64,000 nt of DNA from positions 1-64,000 of the forward strand of contig NZ_AUFJ01000011.1 of NCBI RefSeq assembly GCF_000426445.1. Reading direction: 5' to 3'. Below the pieces are notes generated by a model. That model did no database searches. It saw only the letters and a program-made list of their open reading frames with translations, and was not told the origin of the DNA. Made by a program: the position numbers and the translations under genes. The DNA comes from Brevibacterium album DSM 18261 (lineage in GTDB: Bacteria > Actinomycetota > Actinomycetes > Actinomycetales > Brevibacteriaceae). The stretch's first letter is position 1. Each line of letters begins with the position of its first letter. Positions 41,275-49,795 of the stretch are shown here, piece by piece.

Positions 41275-43089
41275 TCAGTCGAAGCGGCGGAAGCTCTTCT
41301 TCGACTCGGCGCGGTAGGAGTCGCGCCGGGGTCCGCGGTCGCCCTTGAAGCCGCGGCCCTCGCCGTGGGCGCGGTCGCCGCGCTTCTTGAAGGGGCGTCC
41401 CGGCCGGCCGCCGTCGGGCCGCAGGTCGATCCGCTTGCCCTGGATCTTCGTGTGCTGGAGGCGGCCGAGGGTGCTCTCGGGCAGCGATTCCGGCAGGTCC
41501 ACGAGGGAATGGCTCGCACGGATGTCGATCGCGCCGATCTGGGAGGAGTTCAGTCCGCCCTCGTTCGCGATCGCGCCGACGATGCCGCCGGGCTGCACGC
41601 GGTCGTTGCGGCCCACCGCGATGCGGTACGTGCGCATGCCGGGGCGGCTGCCCCGGCGGTCGCTGCCGCGCTCATTGCGGTTCGCACGCGGCTTGGGCTC
41701 CGGCAGCGGCTCGGCGGTCAGCGTCTCGCCGTCGAGCAGGAGGACGGCGAGCGCGGCCGCGACCTCCTCGGCGGGCGTCTCGCTCGCACGGACGAAGTCC
41801 GCGATGACGGGGCGCACCTCGTCGAGGTCCTTCTCCGCCAGCGCCTTCGAGATGCGGCCGGTGAAGCGCTCCACGCGGCTGCTGGTGAGCTGCTCCACGC
41901 TGGGCAGGGTAAGCTGCTCGACCTTCTGGCGTGTGGCCTTCTCGATCTGGCGCAGCATGTGCGATTCGCGCGGGGTGACGAAGAGGATCGCCTCGCCGGA
42001 GCGCCCGGCGCGGCCCGTGCGGCCGATCCGGTGCACATAGGACTCGGTGTCGTGCGGGATGTCGTAGTTGACCACGAGCTCGATCCGCTCGACGTCGAGG
42101 CCGCGGGCGGCGACGTCGGTGGCGACGAGGATGTCGATCTGCCCGGCGCGCAGCTGCTCGACGGTGCGCTCGCGCGCCTGCTGCGGGATGTCGCCGTTGA
42201 TGGCCGAGGCGCGCATGCCGCGGGCCCGCAGCTTGTCCGCGAGCTCCTCCGTGGCCTGCTTGGTGCGGACGAACATGATGATGCCGTCGTACTCCTCGAC
42301 CTCGAGGATGCGGGTGAGCGCGTCGAGCTTGTGCGAGTGCATGACCGTGAGGAAGCGCTGGCGGATGTTCGCCCCGGTGGTGGTCTTCGAGGCGACGCGC
42401 ACCTCCTCCGGCGAGGTGAGGTACTTGCCGGTGATGCGGTGGATCGAGGCCGGCATCGTCGCGGAGAACAGCGCCACCTGGCGCGAGTCGCCGGCGCGGG
42501 CGAAGATCTCCTCGATGTCCTCGGCGAAGCCCATCTTCAGCATCTCGTCGGCCTCGTCGAGCACGAGGTGGCGGAGTGCGCCCAGGTCGAGCGAGCCGCG
42601 CTTGAGGTGGTCGATGACCCGGCCGGGGGTGCCCACGACGACCTGCGCGCCGCGGCGGAGGCCGGCGAGCTGCGGACCGTAGGACTGGCCGCCGTAGACC
42701 GGCAGCACCGTGAAGTCGGGCAGGTGCGCGGCATAGGAGGAGAAGGCCTCCGCGACCTGGATCGCGAGCTCGCGGGTGGGGGTGAGCACGAGGGCGTGCG
42801 GGCCGGACTCGGCGCGGCCGAGATCGGCGATCTGGGACAGGACCGGCAGCGCGAAGGCTGCGGTCTTGCCCGTGCCGGTCTGCGCGAGGCCGATGACGTC
42901 GCGGCCTTCGAGCAGGACCGGGATGGTGCGCTCCTGGATGGCCGAGGGGCGCTCGTAGCCCAGGCCGGACACGGCTTCGGCGACGGCGGGGTGAAGGGCC
43001 ATGTCCGCGAAGGTCGGGCCCGCGGGCTCCTCGGCGGAGGCTGCGGTGGGAGTGGTCTCAGGGGCGGGGGTGAGTGAGGACTCGGTCAT
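41275..43089 (-). CDS. DEAD-box RNA helicase (DeaD/CsdA type) with C-terminal RNA-binding domain
   Basis: A 604-residue helicase. Motifs in order: Q motif (YERPSAIQERTIP), I AQTGTGKT, Ia PTRELAIQ, II VLDEADEML, III SATMP, IV region IIMFVRTKQ, V ATDVAARGLD, VI HRIGRTGRAGR. A DbpA-type RNA-binding domain (about 465-550, TYRIAVGRNDRVQPGGIVGA) and a Arg/Gly/Lys-rich tail follow. Such enzymes unwind structured RNA in ribosome assembly and cold adaptation. ATG 43089 is preferred; ATG 43128 is an in-frame alternative. A minus-strand -10 about 200 bp upstream suggests a long leader, common in cold-induced helicase genes. Confidence 0.9.
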   Translation of the reverse strand: MTESSLTPAPETTPTAASAEEPAGPTFADMALHPAVAEAVSGLGYERPSAIQERTIPVLLEGRDVIGLAQTGTGKTAAFALPVLSQIADLGRAESGPHALVLTPTRELAIQVAEAFSSYAAHLPDFTVLPVYGGQSYGPQLAGLRRGAQVVVGTPGRVIDHLKRGSLDLGALRHLVLDEADEMLKMGFAEDIEEIFARAGDSRQVALFSATMPASIHRITGKYLTSPEEVRVASKTTTGANIRQRFLTVMHSHKLDALTRILEVEEYDGIIMFVRTKQATEELADKLRARGMRASAINGDIPQQARERTVEQLRAGQIDILVATDVAARGLDVERIELVVNYDIPHDTESYVHRIGRTGRAGRSGEAILFVTPRESHMLRQIEKATRQKVEQLTLPSVEQLTSSRVERFTGRISKALAEKDLDEVRPVIADFVRASETPAEEVAAALAVLLLDGETLTAEPLPEPKPRANRNERGSDRRGSRPGMRTYRIAVGRNDRVQPGGIVGAIANEGGLNSSQIGAIDIRASHSLVDLPESLPESTLGRLQHTKIQGKRIDLRPDGGRPGRPFKKRGDRAHGEGRGFKGDRGPRRDSYRAESKKSFRRFD

Positions 43090-43443
43090 GGTGAACTCGT
43101 TCTCGTTCCATGTCGTGACCGCGCGCATGATCGCAGGGGACTTGAATGGCGATCGGCCAGCTCGGCCGGGAGTGCTCACTTCGAGTGCACTTGAGAGGGC
43201 CGGAGACGTCCGGGCGCAGAACAGGGGCGGTATCGCCCGCACTGTGCGCAGCTGACGTCGAACGTGGCAGCGGGGTGCGACTGACCATCCTACACGGGAT
43301 CGCCTCCGGATCCGGTGCGCGAGCGCGTATGGAAGGTCACATCCGGCGCGGGCCGCCGAGCGAATGGGTAGGCTTGTGCCGGTGTGCGGCGATCCGTCCC
43401 GCCGCGCGCAGCGCACGACCGATCCGAGCTGAGGAGCACATCC
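43090..43443. other. Divergent promoter region: helicase and glyS
   Basis: No gene is supported. Minus-strand TAGGAT (43292-43287) is a candidate helicase -10, implying a leader near 190 nt. Plus-strand TAGGCT (43369-43374) is a candidate glyS -10 with a leader near 65 nt. I see no T-box motif before glyS. Confidence 0.4.
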
Positions 43444-44820
43444 GTGGCATCCACCCTTGATTCCGTCATCAACCTCGCCAAGCGGCGCGGATTCGTCTTC
43501 CAGGCGGGTGAGATCTACGGGGGATCCCGCTCTGCGTGGGACTACGGTCCCCTGGGCGTCGAGCTCAAGGAGAACATCAAGAAGCTGTGGTGGCAGACCT
43601 TCGTCCGCGGCCGCGAGGACATGGTGGGCCTCGACTCCTCGATCATCCAGCCGCGTGCGGTGTGGGAGGCCTCCGGCCACGTCGAGACCTTCGTCGACCC
43701 GCTCGTCGAATCCCTCCACACCCACAAGCGCTACCGCGCCGACCACCTCATCGAGGCCTATGTCGCCAAGCACGGCCGCGCGCCGGAGAACGGGCTGGCC
43801 GACATCCGCGATCCCGAGACCGGACAGGAGGGCGCCTGGACGGAGCCCCAGCAGTTCTCCGGCCTCGTGAAGACCTATCTGGGGCCCGTCGACAACGAGG
43901 AGGGCCTGCACTACCTCCGCCCGGAGACCGCGCAGGGCATCTTCATCAACTTCAACAACGTCGTCACGGCCGCCCGCCGGAAGCCGCCGTTCGGCATCGG
44001 CCAGATCGGCAAGGCGTTCCGCAACGAGATCACGCCGGGCAACTTCATCTTCCGCACGCGCGAGTTCGAGCAGATGGAGATCGAGTACTTCGTGCACCCG
44101 GAGGACGCGGGCCGGTTCTTCGACGAATGGGTCGAGGCGTGCTGGGACTGGTTCGTCGACCTCGGCGTGAGCCCGGACAACCTGCGCCGCTTCGACGTCC
44201 CCGCCGATGACCGCGCGCACTACTCGGACGCGACGATCGACCTCGAGTACCGCTTCGGCTTCCAGGGCTCGGAATGGGGCGAGCTCATGGGCATCGCCAA
44301 TCGCACGGACTACGACCTCGGCCGGCACACCGAGCACTCCGGCGCCAAGCTGCAGTACTTCGACCAGGCCTCCGGCGACCGCTACACGCCCTATGTCATC
44401 GAGCCCAGCTTCGGCCTCACACGGTCGATGATGGCCTTCCTCGTGGACGCCTACACCGAGGACGAGGCGCCCAACACGAAGGGCGGCGTCGACAAGCGCA
44501 CGGTGCTCAAGCTCGATCCGCGGCTGGCCCCGGTCAAGGCCGCCGTCCTGCCGCTGTCCCGCAACGAGAAGCTCAGCCCGCAGGCCCGTGAGCTGGCTGC
44601 GACGCTGCGCCGCGAGTGGAACGTGGACTTCGACGACGCCGGCGCGATCGGCCGCCGCTACCGCCGCCAGGACGAGATCGGCACGCCGTTCTGCATCACC
44701 TACGACTTCGATTCGCTCGAGGACGGGGCCGTGACGATCCGCCGGCGCGATGACATGAGCCAGGAGCGCGTCGCGATCGCCGAAGTGCCCGCCTATGTCC
44801 GCGAGGGCATCCTGGGCTGA
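43444..44820 (+). CDS. glyS: Glycyl-tRNA synthetase (single-chain, class II)
   Basis: A 458-residue dimeric-type enzyme that charges tRNA-Gly. Motifs: [15 protein letters not shown] near the N-terminus, motif 1/2 region [16 protein letters not shown] and [20 protein letters not shown], motif 3 region [17 protein letters not shown], and a C-terminal anticodon domain beginning [14 protein letters not shown] 43444 has GAGGAG 8 nt upstream. Length is normal for bacterial single-chain GlyRS. Confidence 0.96.
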   Translation: MASTLDSVINLAKRRGFVFQAGEIYGGSRSAWDYGPLGVELKENIKKLWWQTFVRGREDMVGLDSSIIQPRAVWEASGHVETFVDPLVESLHTHKRYRADHLIEAYVAKHGRAPENGLADIRDPETGQEGAWTEPQQFSGLVKTYLGPVDNEEGLHYLRPETAQGIFINFNNVVTAARRKPPFGIGQIGKAFRNEITPGNFIFRTREFEQMEIEYFVHPEDAGRFFDEWVEACWDWFVDLGVSPDNLRRFDVPADDRAHYSDATIDLEYRFGFQGSEWGELMGIANRTDYDLGRHTEHSGAKLQYFDQASGDRYTPYVIEPSFGLTRSMMAFLVDAYTEDEAPNTKGGVDKRTVLKLDPRLAPVKAAVLPLSRNEKLSPQARELAATLRREWNVDFDDAGAIGRRYRRQDEIGTPFCITYDFDSLEDGAVTIRRRDDMSQERVAIAEVPAYVREGILG

Positions 44821-44824
44821 GCCC

Positions 44825-44852
44825 GGGGCCGGCCCCTGGGGCCCGCGGGCCC
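44825..44852. terminator. GC-rich palindromes between convergent glyS and permease genes
   Basis: GGGGCCGGCCCC (44825-44836) and GGGCCCGCGGGCCC (44839-44852) are adjacent perfect palindromes filling the 36-bp gap between convergent stops. They are good candidates for a bidirectional U-less terminator. Confidence 0.5.
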
Positions 44853-44856
44853 GGTC

Positions 44857-46365
44857 TCAGGCCGTCAGCACGGCGGCGAGCACGAGGCCTGCCACCGCAC
44901 ACGCGATCACGGCGAGAGCACGCAGCAGCACCGCGCGCTCTCGCCGTGCCGCGTCCGCAGGCTCGGCGAGGTCCGCGTGCCCGGCCTCGGCCGCCGAGGC
45001 CGCGGCGAGGGCTGCGGCCATCGCCACGCGGGGCGGGGAGGCCAGCGTGCTGATGGACGCGGCCGCGTTGCCCGCCGCCACGAGCGGGAGCACCGAGGCG
45101 TCCGCGGCCCGGGCGATCTCCGCGGTGGTCGAGGAGAACATCGCGTTCGAGCCCGTGTTGGAGCCCGTGAGGACGCCGCCGAGCGCCGCGAGCGGGGGAG
45201 CGAGTCCCACGCCCAGGCCGCCGAGTGCGGCACCGATGACCCCGCTCATCCCGCTCACCGTCATGATCCACCCCATGAGCATGAAGAGTGCCGTCGTGGC
45301 GCCCACGGGAGCCCAGGCCCGGACGCCCGCGCGGACCGCGGCCGGCGGGGTCTCCGAGGTCCGCTGGGCCTCCGAGAGCCGCGGGCCCTCCGCGGTGCCG
45401 GCGCCCCGCGCGAGGGCATAGGCGACGGCGGCCCCGACGGCCAGCCACAGCGGCGGCGAGGTCAGCACCCCGATGACGGCCTGCGGCAGGAGGGAGGACA
45501 GCGGCGGGGCGAGCGCCTGGGCGAGGAGGAGCCCGGCTGTGAGGGTCCCGTACGGCAGCAGCGCACGGCCGAGCTCCGCATCGGTGCGGCCGCGCACGCC
45601 GCCCAGGCGGAATCCCAGCAGCAGGACGGCGATGACCGCGGCGGTGCCGAGGACGCCCGCGAGCGGCGTGCCCAGGAGCATGTTCGCGCACAGTACGCCC
45701 GCCCAGGCGGCTCCCGCCGCGAGGAGCGTCCAGCCTGCCGTCGCGGCACTCCGTCCCCTCCCGGCGGTGAGGACCACGACGACCGCGACGACGGTGAGCG
45801 GCACGGCGTTGACCCAGGCGGTCGCGATGCCGAGGTCCGTGAGATCGAGCCCCGCGAGGCTGGCAGCGACCGCGGTGCCGGGAGCCAGCGCGCCCCACGG
45901 CACCAGCACGAGGCCGCACAGTCCGAGGAGCGCGGAGCGGACGATGCCGAAGCCCATCTGGGCGAGGATCGGCACGCCCACCGTCACGCCGATGCCGAAG
46001 CCTGTGACGGACTCGGCGAACGGCACGATGCCGAGGACGACGAGGGCGGCACCGGCTCCCGGCGAGGGCGCGGACTCGAGGATCCACGTCCCGATCCTGC
46101 GCATCGCCCCCGAAGCCTGCAGCAGCCGGGCGAGCACCATGCCGAAGAGCAGGATGAGCACGACCTCGACGAGTGTGGGGGCATAGTCCGCGAAGGAGGC
46201 GAGCGCGGCGTCCCCGGCGACGGGGAAGCGCCACAGCGCGATGAGGGCGGCGGCGGGCGCGGCGAGTGCCGAGGCGAGCAGGGAGCCGCGGCCGCACAGG
46301 AGCACGGCGGCGGCGAGCAGGACCGGGACGGCGGTGAGGAGCACCGTGGGGAGTGTCGGGGACAT
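44857..46365 (-). CDS. L-lactate permease family transporter
   Basis: A 502-residue membrane protein of about 12-13 helices in the LctP family. The conserved segments are ALVVLGIVPFAESVTGFGIG near residues 105-124, VPWGALAPGTAVAASLAGL, and the late GGVLTGSNTGSNAMFSSTTA motif. LctP proteins import lactate or glycolate with protons. Its ATG lies 22 nt after thiM in the same direction, so it belongs to the TPP-riboswitch transcript. GTG 46377 is an alternative start. The physiological link to thiamine is unexplained. Confidence 0.85.
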   Translation of the reverse strand: MSPTLPTVLLTAVPVLLAAAVLLCGRGSLLASALAAPAAALIALWRFPVAGDAALASFADYAPTLVEVVLILLFGMVLARLLQASGAMRRIGTWILESAPSPGAGAALVVLGIVPFAESVTGFGIGVTVGVPILAQMGFGIVRSALLGLCGLVLVPWGALAPGTAVAASLAGLDLTDLGIATAWVNAVPLTVVAVVVVLTAGRGRSAATAGWTLLAAGAAWAGVLCANMLLGTPLAGVLGTAAVIAVLLLGFRLGGVRGRTDAELGRALLPYGTLTAGLLLAQALAPPLSSLLPQAVIGVLTSPPLWLAVGAAVAYALARGAGTAEGPRLSEAQRTSETPPAAVRAGVRAWAPVGATTALFMLMGWIMTVSGMSGVIGAALGGLGVGLAPPLAALGGVLTGSNTGSNAMFSSTTAEIARAADASVLPLVAAGNAAASISTLASPPRVAMAAALAAASAAEAGHADLAEPADAARRERAVLLRALAVIACAVAGLVLAAVLTA

Positions 46366-46387
46366 CACACCGGTCACTCTGTCACAG

Positions 46388-47260
46388 TCAGGCCAGGCGG
46401 ATGACGGAGGCGCCTGCCCCTCCCGGGTCCACGCGGTCGAGGGCGTCGAACCACTCCGCGCGCAGGCTGCCCGGCCCCGCGGCGCGTGCGCTCGCCTCGG
46501 CCCCGGCGGCCGAGTTCCACACCGCCGCGGCGAGCACCGCGAGGGTGCGGGCGTGCTCGGCCTCTGAACCAGTGCCCGCCTCGGGCCGGAGCGGGCCCTC
46601 CTGAGCCAGACACGCGGCGGCGAGCGCGCCGAGCGCACACCCCGTGCCGGTGATCCGGGTGAGCGCGGGCGCGTCGATGCGGACCTCCCACAGCGCTCCT
46701 CCGGGTGCCGCGACGAGATCGTGGGCGCCGGACACGAGGACGTGCGCGCCGGTGGTCCGTGCCAGGTGCGCGGCGGCCTCGGCGGCCTCGGAGGCGGCTG
46801 CACGCGAGTCCGGCCCGCTCCCTCCGCTGTCGCCTTCCGCGAGCACGAGGATCTCCGAGGCGTTGCCCTTGATGAGGGCGGGAGCCTCCTCGGCGACGAG
46901 CGTGCGGGCGAGCGGTGTGCGGACCGGTGTGCGGGCGCCGACGGCGGCCGGATCGAGCACCCAGGGCAGTCCCGCCTCCCGCGCGGCACGCACGGTGGGG
47001 ACGATGGCCGCCGCGGTGTCCGCATCGAGCGTGCCGAGATTGACGAGCAGCGCGGCCGCGCCCGTGACGATGTGCGGCGACTCCTCCCGGCTCGCGGTCA
47101 TGACGGGGCGTGCCCCGGCGGCGCCCAGCGCATCCGCGACGGTGGGCATCGAGACGGCGTGCGAGCAGCAGTGCACGAGCGGGGCCTTCGCCCGGACCGC
47201 CTCGGCGATGCGGGTGAGTGCGGCCGGCTCCGGTGCGGGAGAGGAGGGCAGCCCGGCCAT
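46388..47260 (-). CDS. thiM: Hydroxyethylthiazole kinase
   Basis: A 290-residue ribokinase-like kinase that phosphorylates 4-methyl-5-(2-hydroxyethyl)thiazole for thiamine salvage. Motifs: LVHCCSHAVSMPTVADALGA near residues 28-47 (substrate side), WVLDPAAVGART, IKGNASEIL, and the catalytic ITGTGCALGALAAACL with the ThiM active-site cysteine. Its ATG overlaps the stop of the MFS gene as TGATG. It is longer than many ThiM proteins (about 265) because of a Gly/Ser/Ala-rich insert near residues 145-165. Confidence 0.92.
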   Translation of the reverse strand: MAGLPSSPAPEPAALTRIAEAVRAKAPLVHCCSHAVSMPTVADALGAAGARPVMTASREESPHIVTGAAALLVNLGTLDADTAAAIVPTVRAAREAGLPWVLDPAAVGARTPVRTPLARTLVAEEAPALIKGNASEILVLAEGDSGGSGPDSRAAASEAAEAAAHLARTTGAHVLVSGAHDLVAAPGGALWEVRIDAPALTRITGTGCALGALAAACLAQEGPLRPEAGTGSEAEHARTLAVLAAAVWNSAAGAEASARAAGPGSLRAEWFDALDRVDPGGAGASVIRLA

Positions 47261-48768
47261 CAGCGGTCGTCCTCCGCACTGTCCGCGCCTGCCTCCGCGG
47301 GGCCTCCGCTCCGGTCCCGGATCGCCTGCGCGCTCAGCTCGTCGAGGCTCTGATCCAGCTGGGCCGGACGCAGCGCCGGGCCGCACGCGCCCGCGAGCGC
47401 GAGGAGCAAGCCGCCTGTCCCCGCGACGACCAGCACCGCGGTCGTGTCCGAGCCGAGCAGACCGCCGAGCGGCGGAAGCCAGAACGGGAAGAGCGCCGGG
47501 ACGATGATCGAGAGGCTGTAGGCGGAGCCGTAGCCGGTGGAGCGCAGGTGCGCGGGGAACCGCTCGTTGATGTACGCGCCCACGGGGCCGTACGCGGAGA
47601 CGGTGAGCGCCTGGACCGCACAGGCGAGGACGACGACGGCCGCGATGTGCTGGGCTCCGGCGATCCCCGCGAGGCAGAGGGGGCCGGCGACGGCGGCGAG
47701 GAGGCCCGCGAGGACGAAGTACCTCCGCCGGCCCAGCCGGGTGGACAGGTGCCCGGTGCAGGACATCGCGAGCGCCTGCGCGCAGCCGGCGGCCACCATG
47801 AGGAGGGGAACGGATGCGGGGCTCGTCACCGCGGGTGAGAAGCCGCTGCCCAGGGCCGAGGTCAGGTGCACCACCACCATGTTCGTCATGAGCCACAGCC
47901 CGGTCATGAGCGTGAAGACCTGCCAGAACGCACCCGCCCAGGAGCCGGCGAGGATGCTCCGCAGGCTGCCTGCGGCCGCGGCGTGCTGAGCACCCGCCCG
48001 GGACTGCGCCGCGGCCTCGGCGGGAGCGGTGTGGGCATCGGCGACGCGCAGGTGGTAGTAGACGAGCATGGCGAGGGAGGCGAGCCCGCCGGCGGCGAAG
48101 GCGATGCGCCACCCGAAGACGGCATAGGCCTCGGGCCCCAGCACTGCGAGGGAGACGGCGGTCGCGAGCGCGATCGTCGCCTGTGCCCAGGGCGCCATCG
48201 CCATGATGAGCCCGGAGAAGAGCCCGCGGCTGCGCGGGCGGGCCCATTCCATCGCGAGCGGGATCGCCGAGGTGTACTCGCCGGCCAGGCACATCCCGCC
48301 GAGGAAGCGGAAGGCGAAGAGGAGAACGAGCGTGCCCGCGCCCAGGGCCGCGTGCGTGGGCAGCGCGGCGATGAGGAGGGTGAAGAGGGCGGTGCCGGCG
48401 ATGGCCCACCGGGTGATCGACGTGCGGCCGTGCCGGTCGGCGAGGCGGCCGAACAGCATCGCGCCCACGGGCCGGCCCAGGAGGGTGGCGATGAGGGCGA
48501 GCGAGGTCGAGGTCGCGGCGTGCTCGGGACCGACGATGTGCACCATCGCGGGGGCGAGGGCCGTGAGCGGGAGGAAGATCGCGATCTGGTCGACGTAGTT
48601 GCCCCAGATGCCGCCGCGGATCGCGGAGGTGGGGGCGGATCCGGCGGCTGCCGAGCCGGAGTCCGCCGAGCCGGGTCCTGCGGGTGGGGGACCGGCGGTC
48701 CCGGGGGAGTCGGACGGACGGTGTACGGGGGAGTCGGACGGACGGTGTACGGGGGCGCGCTGAGGCAC
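47260..48768 (-). CDS. MFS transporter of the metabolite:H+ symporter group, candidate thiazole or thiamine-precursor importer
   Basis: A 502-residue, 12-helix protein. After a Pro/Ser-rich N-terminus, MFS motifs appear as LLGRPVGAMLFGRLADRHGR and FRFLGGMCLAGEYTSAIPLA, typical of metabolite:H+ symporters, with a repeat in the second half (GHLSTRLGRRRYFVLAGLL). GTG 48768 is preceded by GAGGAGGAG. A TPP riboswitch sits directly upstream and thiM overlaps downstream, so import of hydroxyethylthiazole or another thiamine precursor is the best inference. The N-terminus contains a duplicated VHRPSDSP. Confidence 0.85.
   Translation of the reverse strand: MPQRAPVHRPSDSPVHRPSDSPGTAGPPPAGPGSADSGSAAAGSAPTSAIRGGIWGNYVDQIAIFLPLTALAPAMVHIVGPEHAATSTSLALIATLLGRPVGAMLFGRLADRHGRTSITRWAIAGTALFTLLIAALPTHAALGAGTLVLLFAFRFLGGMCLAGEYTSAIPLAMEWARPRSRGLFSGLIMAMAPWAQATIALATAVSLAVLGPEAYAVFGWRIAFAAGGLASLAMLVYYHLRVADAHTAPAEAAAQSRAGAQHAAAAGSLRSILAGSWAGAFWQVFTLMTGLWLMTNMVVVHLTSALGSGFSPAVTSPASVPLLMVAAGCAQALAMSCTGHLSTRLGRRRYFVLAGLLAAVAGPLCLAGIAGAQHIAAVVVLACAVQALTVSAYGPVGAYINERFPAHLRSTGYGSAYSLSIIVPALFPFWLPPLGGLLGSDTTAVLVVAGTGGLLLALAGACGPALRPAQLDQSLDELSAQAIRDRSGGPAEAGADSAEDDR
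48703..48750. repeat. Perfect 24-bp tandem duplication in the MFS gene
   Basis: Bases 48703-48726 are repeated exactly at 48727-48750. The duplication is in frame and gives the repeated peptide VHRPSDSP near the MFS N-terminus, outside the membrane core. Confidence 0.93.
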
Positions 48769-48780
48769 GGGCTCCTCCTC

Positions 48781-48865
48781 TTCCTACGGCGGCATGATCC
48801 GCTCAGGTTCGACGGTCGGAGCGGCGGCTCCCTCTCAGCCCGCGCCTCGGGCTCCCGTGGGTACC
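48781..48865 (-). promoter_or_regulatory. TPP riboswitch (THI element)
   Basis: On the minus strand the conserved THI parts occur in order: ACGGGAGCCC, GGGCTGAGAGGG, GACCGTCGAACCTGA and the final ATGCCGCCGTAGGAA. Helices P1-P5 can be drawn. The 3' end runs into the GAGGAGGAG ribosome-binding site of the MFS gene within a few bases, suggesting translational control by RBS sequestration. A TACACT -10 (48876-48871) places the transcript start just before the aptamer. Confidence 0.95.
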
Positions 48866-48928
48866 GGGCCAGTGTAGCGACCTCGCGGGCACACCCCGCC
48901 CGGGGGTGCGCTCGATCCTGGGCCGCGC

Positions 48929-49492
48929 TCAGCCCAGCGGAGCTGTGACCTCCTTGAAGGCGCTGCGGTGGAATACGAGGGGCGAGGCCCCGGCCCGGGC
49001 CTCGATGCCGAGCACCTCCAGCAGCACGATGTCGTGGTCGCCGGCTCGGACCTCGTCGTAGAGGCGGGTGCGCAGGGCCACCGGGCTGTCCGCGATGGTG
49101 AGGGCGCCAGCGGGGTGCACCGCGGTGCCGATGCCCTCGAAGCGCCGCGCGCGGTCCTTCGCCGCCAGCTGACGGACGATCGCAGACTGGTCGCTGCCGA
49201 GCAGGGAGACCCCCAGCTGTCCGGCGGTGCGCAGGAGCGGCCAGGTGGAGGAGGAGTGCTGCACCGCGACGCTCACGAGGGGCGGCTCGAGGGAGACGCC
49301 CACCGTGAAGGTGGAGGCGACGAGGCCCTGCGGGGCGCCGCCGGTGTGTGCGCCGATGAGCACGACGCCCTGCGGGAAGTGCGAGAAGGCCTCGCGCAGG
49401 ACGTCGGGGGTGAGGGCCTCCGGCACGGGCGGAGACTGCGGTGCGGTGCGGGTGTGCGGCTCGGCCGGGGCGGCCTCGGCGGTCACTGTCAT
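48929..49492 (-). CDS. Flavin reductase (FMN-binding split-barrel)
   Basis: A 187-residue flavin reductase-like protein. The segment AFSHFPQGVVLIGAHTGGAP is the FMN-binding N-terminal strand, followed by VASTFTVGVSLEPPLVSVAV, the family hallmark, and the late DHDIVLLEVLGIEA. GAGGAG precedes the ATG by 6 nt. It is divergent from an acyl-CoA-dehydrogenase-like monooxygenase, the normal partner that consumes the reduced FMN. Confidence 0.88.
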   Translation of the reverse strand: MTVTAEAAPAEPHTRTAPQSPPVPEALTPDVLREAFSHFPQGVVLIGAHTGGAPQGLVASTFTVGVSLEPPLVSVAVQHSSSTWPLLRTAGQLGVSLLGSDQSAIVRQLAAKDRARRFEGIGTAVHPAGALTIADSPVALRTRLYDEVRAGDHDIVLLEVLGIEARAGASPLVFHRSAFKEVTAPLG

Positions 49493-49795
49493 TGCGCTCT
49501 CCTCGTGCGTGGGTGGCCTGCAGGTGCTGTGGGCCACGATGCCAAGGCCGTGGCCGCAGCGGGTGCGGCGGAGGACGCACTTCGTCATGGAGCGTCTTCT
49601 TCCGCCGTCCGTGCGGGTCCGTGCGGCGGAATGTGACGGGAGCTGACGGCATGTGACGAGGTGCGCCCGTCTGCGAGGGGGAGCCTCACGTAGATTCCAC
49701 ACGAATGTGAGATTCCGTCCGCACGCCCCGTCCGCGGCAGCAGCCGCGCTGATCCCGCTCGCGCCGCCCCGTCCGGCGCAGTAAGGAAGCACCGC
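49493..49795. other. Divergent promoter region of the two-component monooxygenase
   Basis: No gene is visible. CACACGAATGTG (49698-49709) is a short palindrome flanked by direct repeats AGATTCC (49692-49698 and 49710-49716). A second pair of direct repeats, ATGTGACG, is at about 49630 and 49650. These could be regulator sites for the divergent genes. AAGGAAG before 49796 is the monooxygenase ribosome-binding site. Confidence 0.45.

Noticed and set aside
41149..43077. A 642-codon plus-strand frame opposite the DEAD-box helicase
   Set aside because: The helicase on the other strand carries all motifs from Q to VI; this frame is compositional shadow.
43375..43443. A T-box leader upstream of glyS
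   Set aside because: The leader is only about 65 nt and lacks the T-box sequence and specifier stem.
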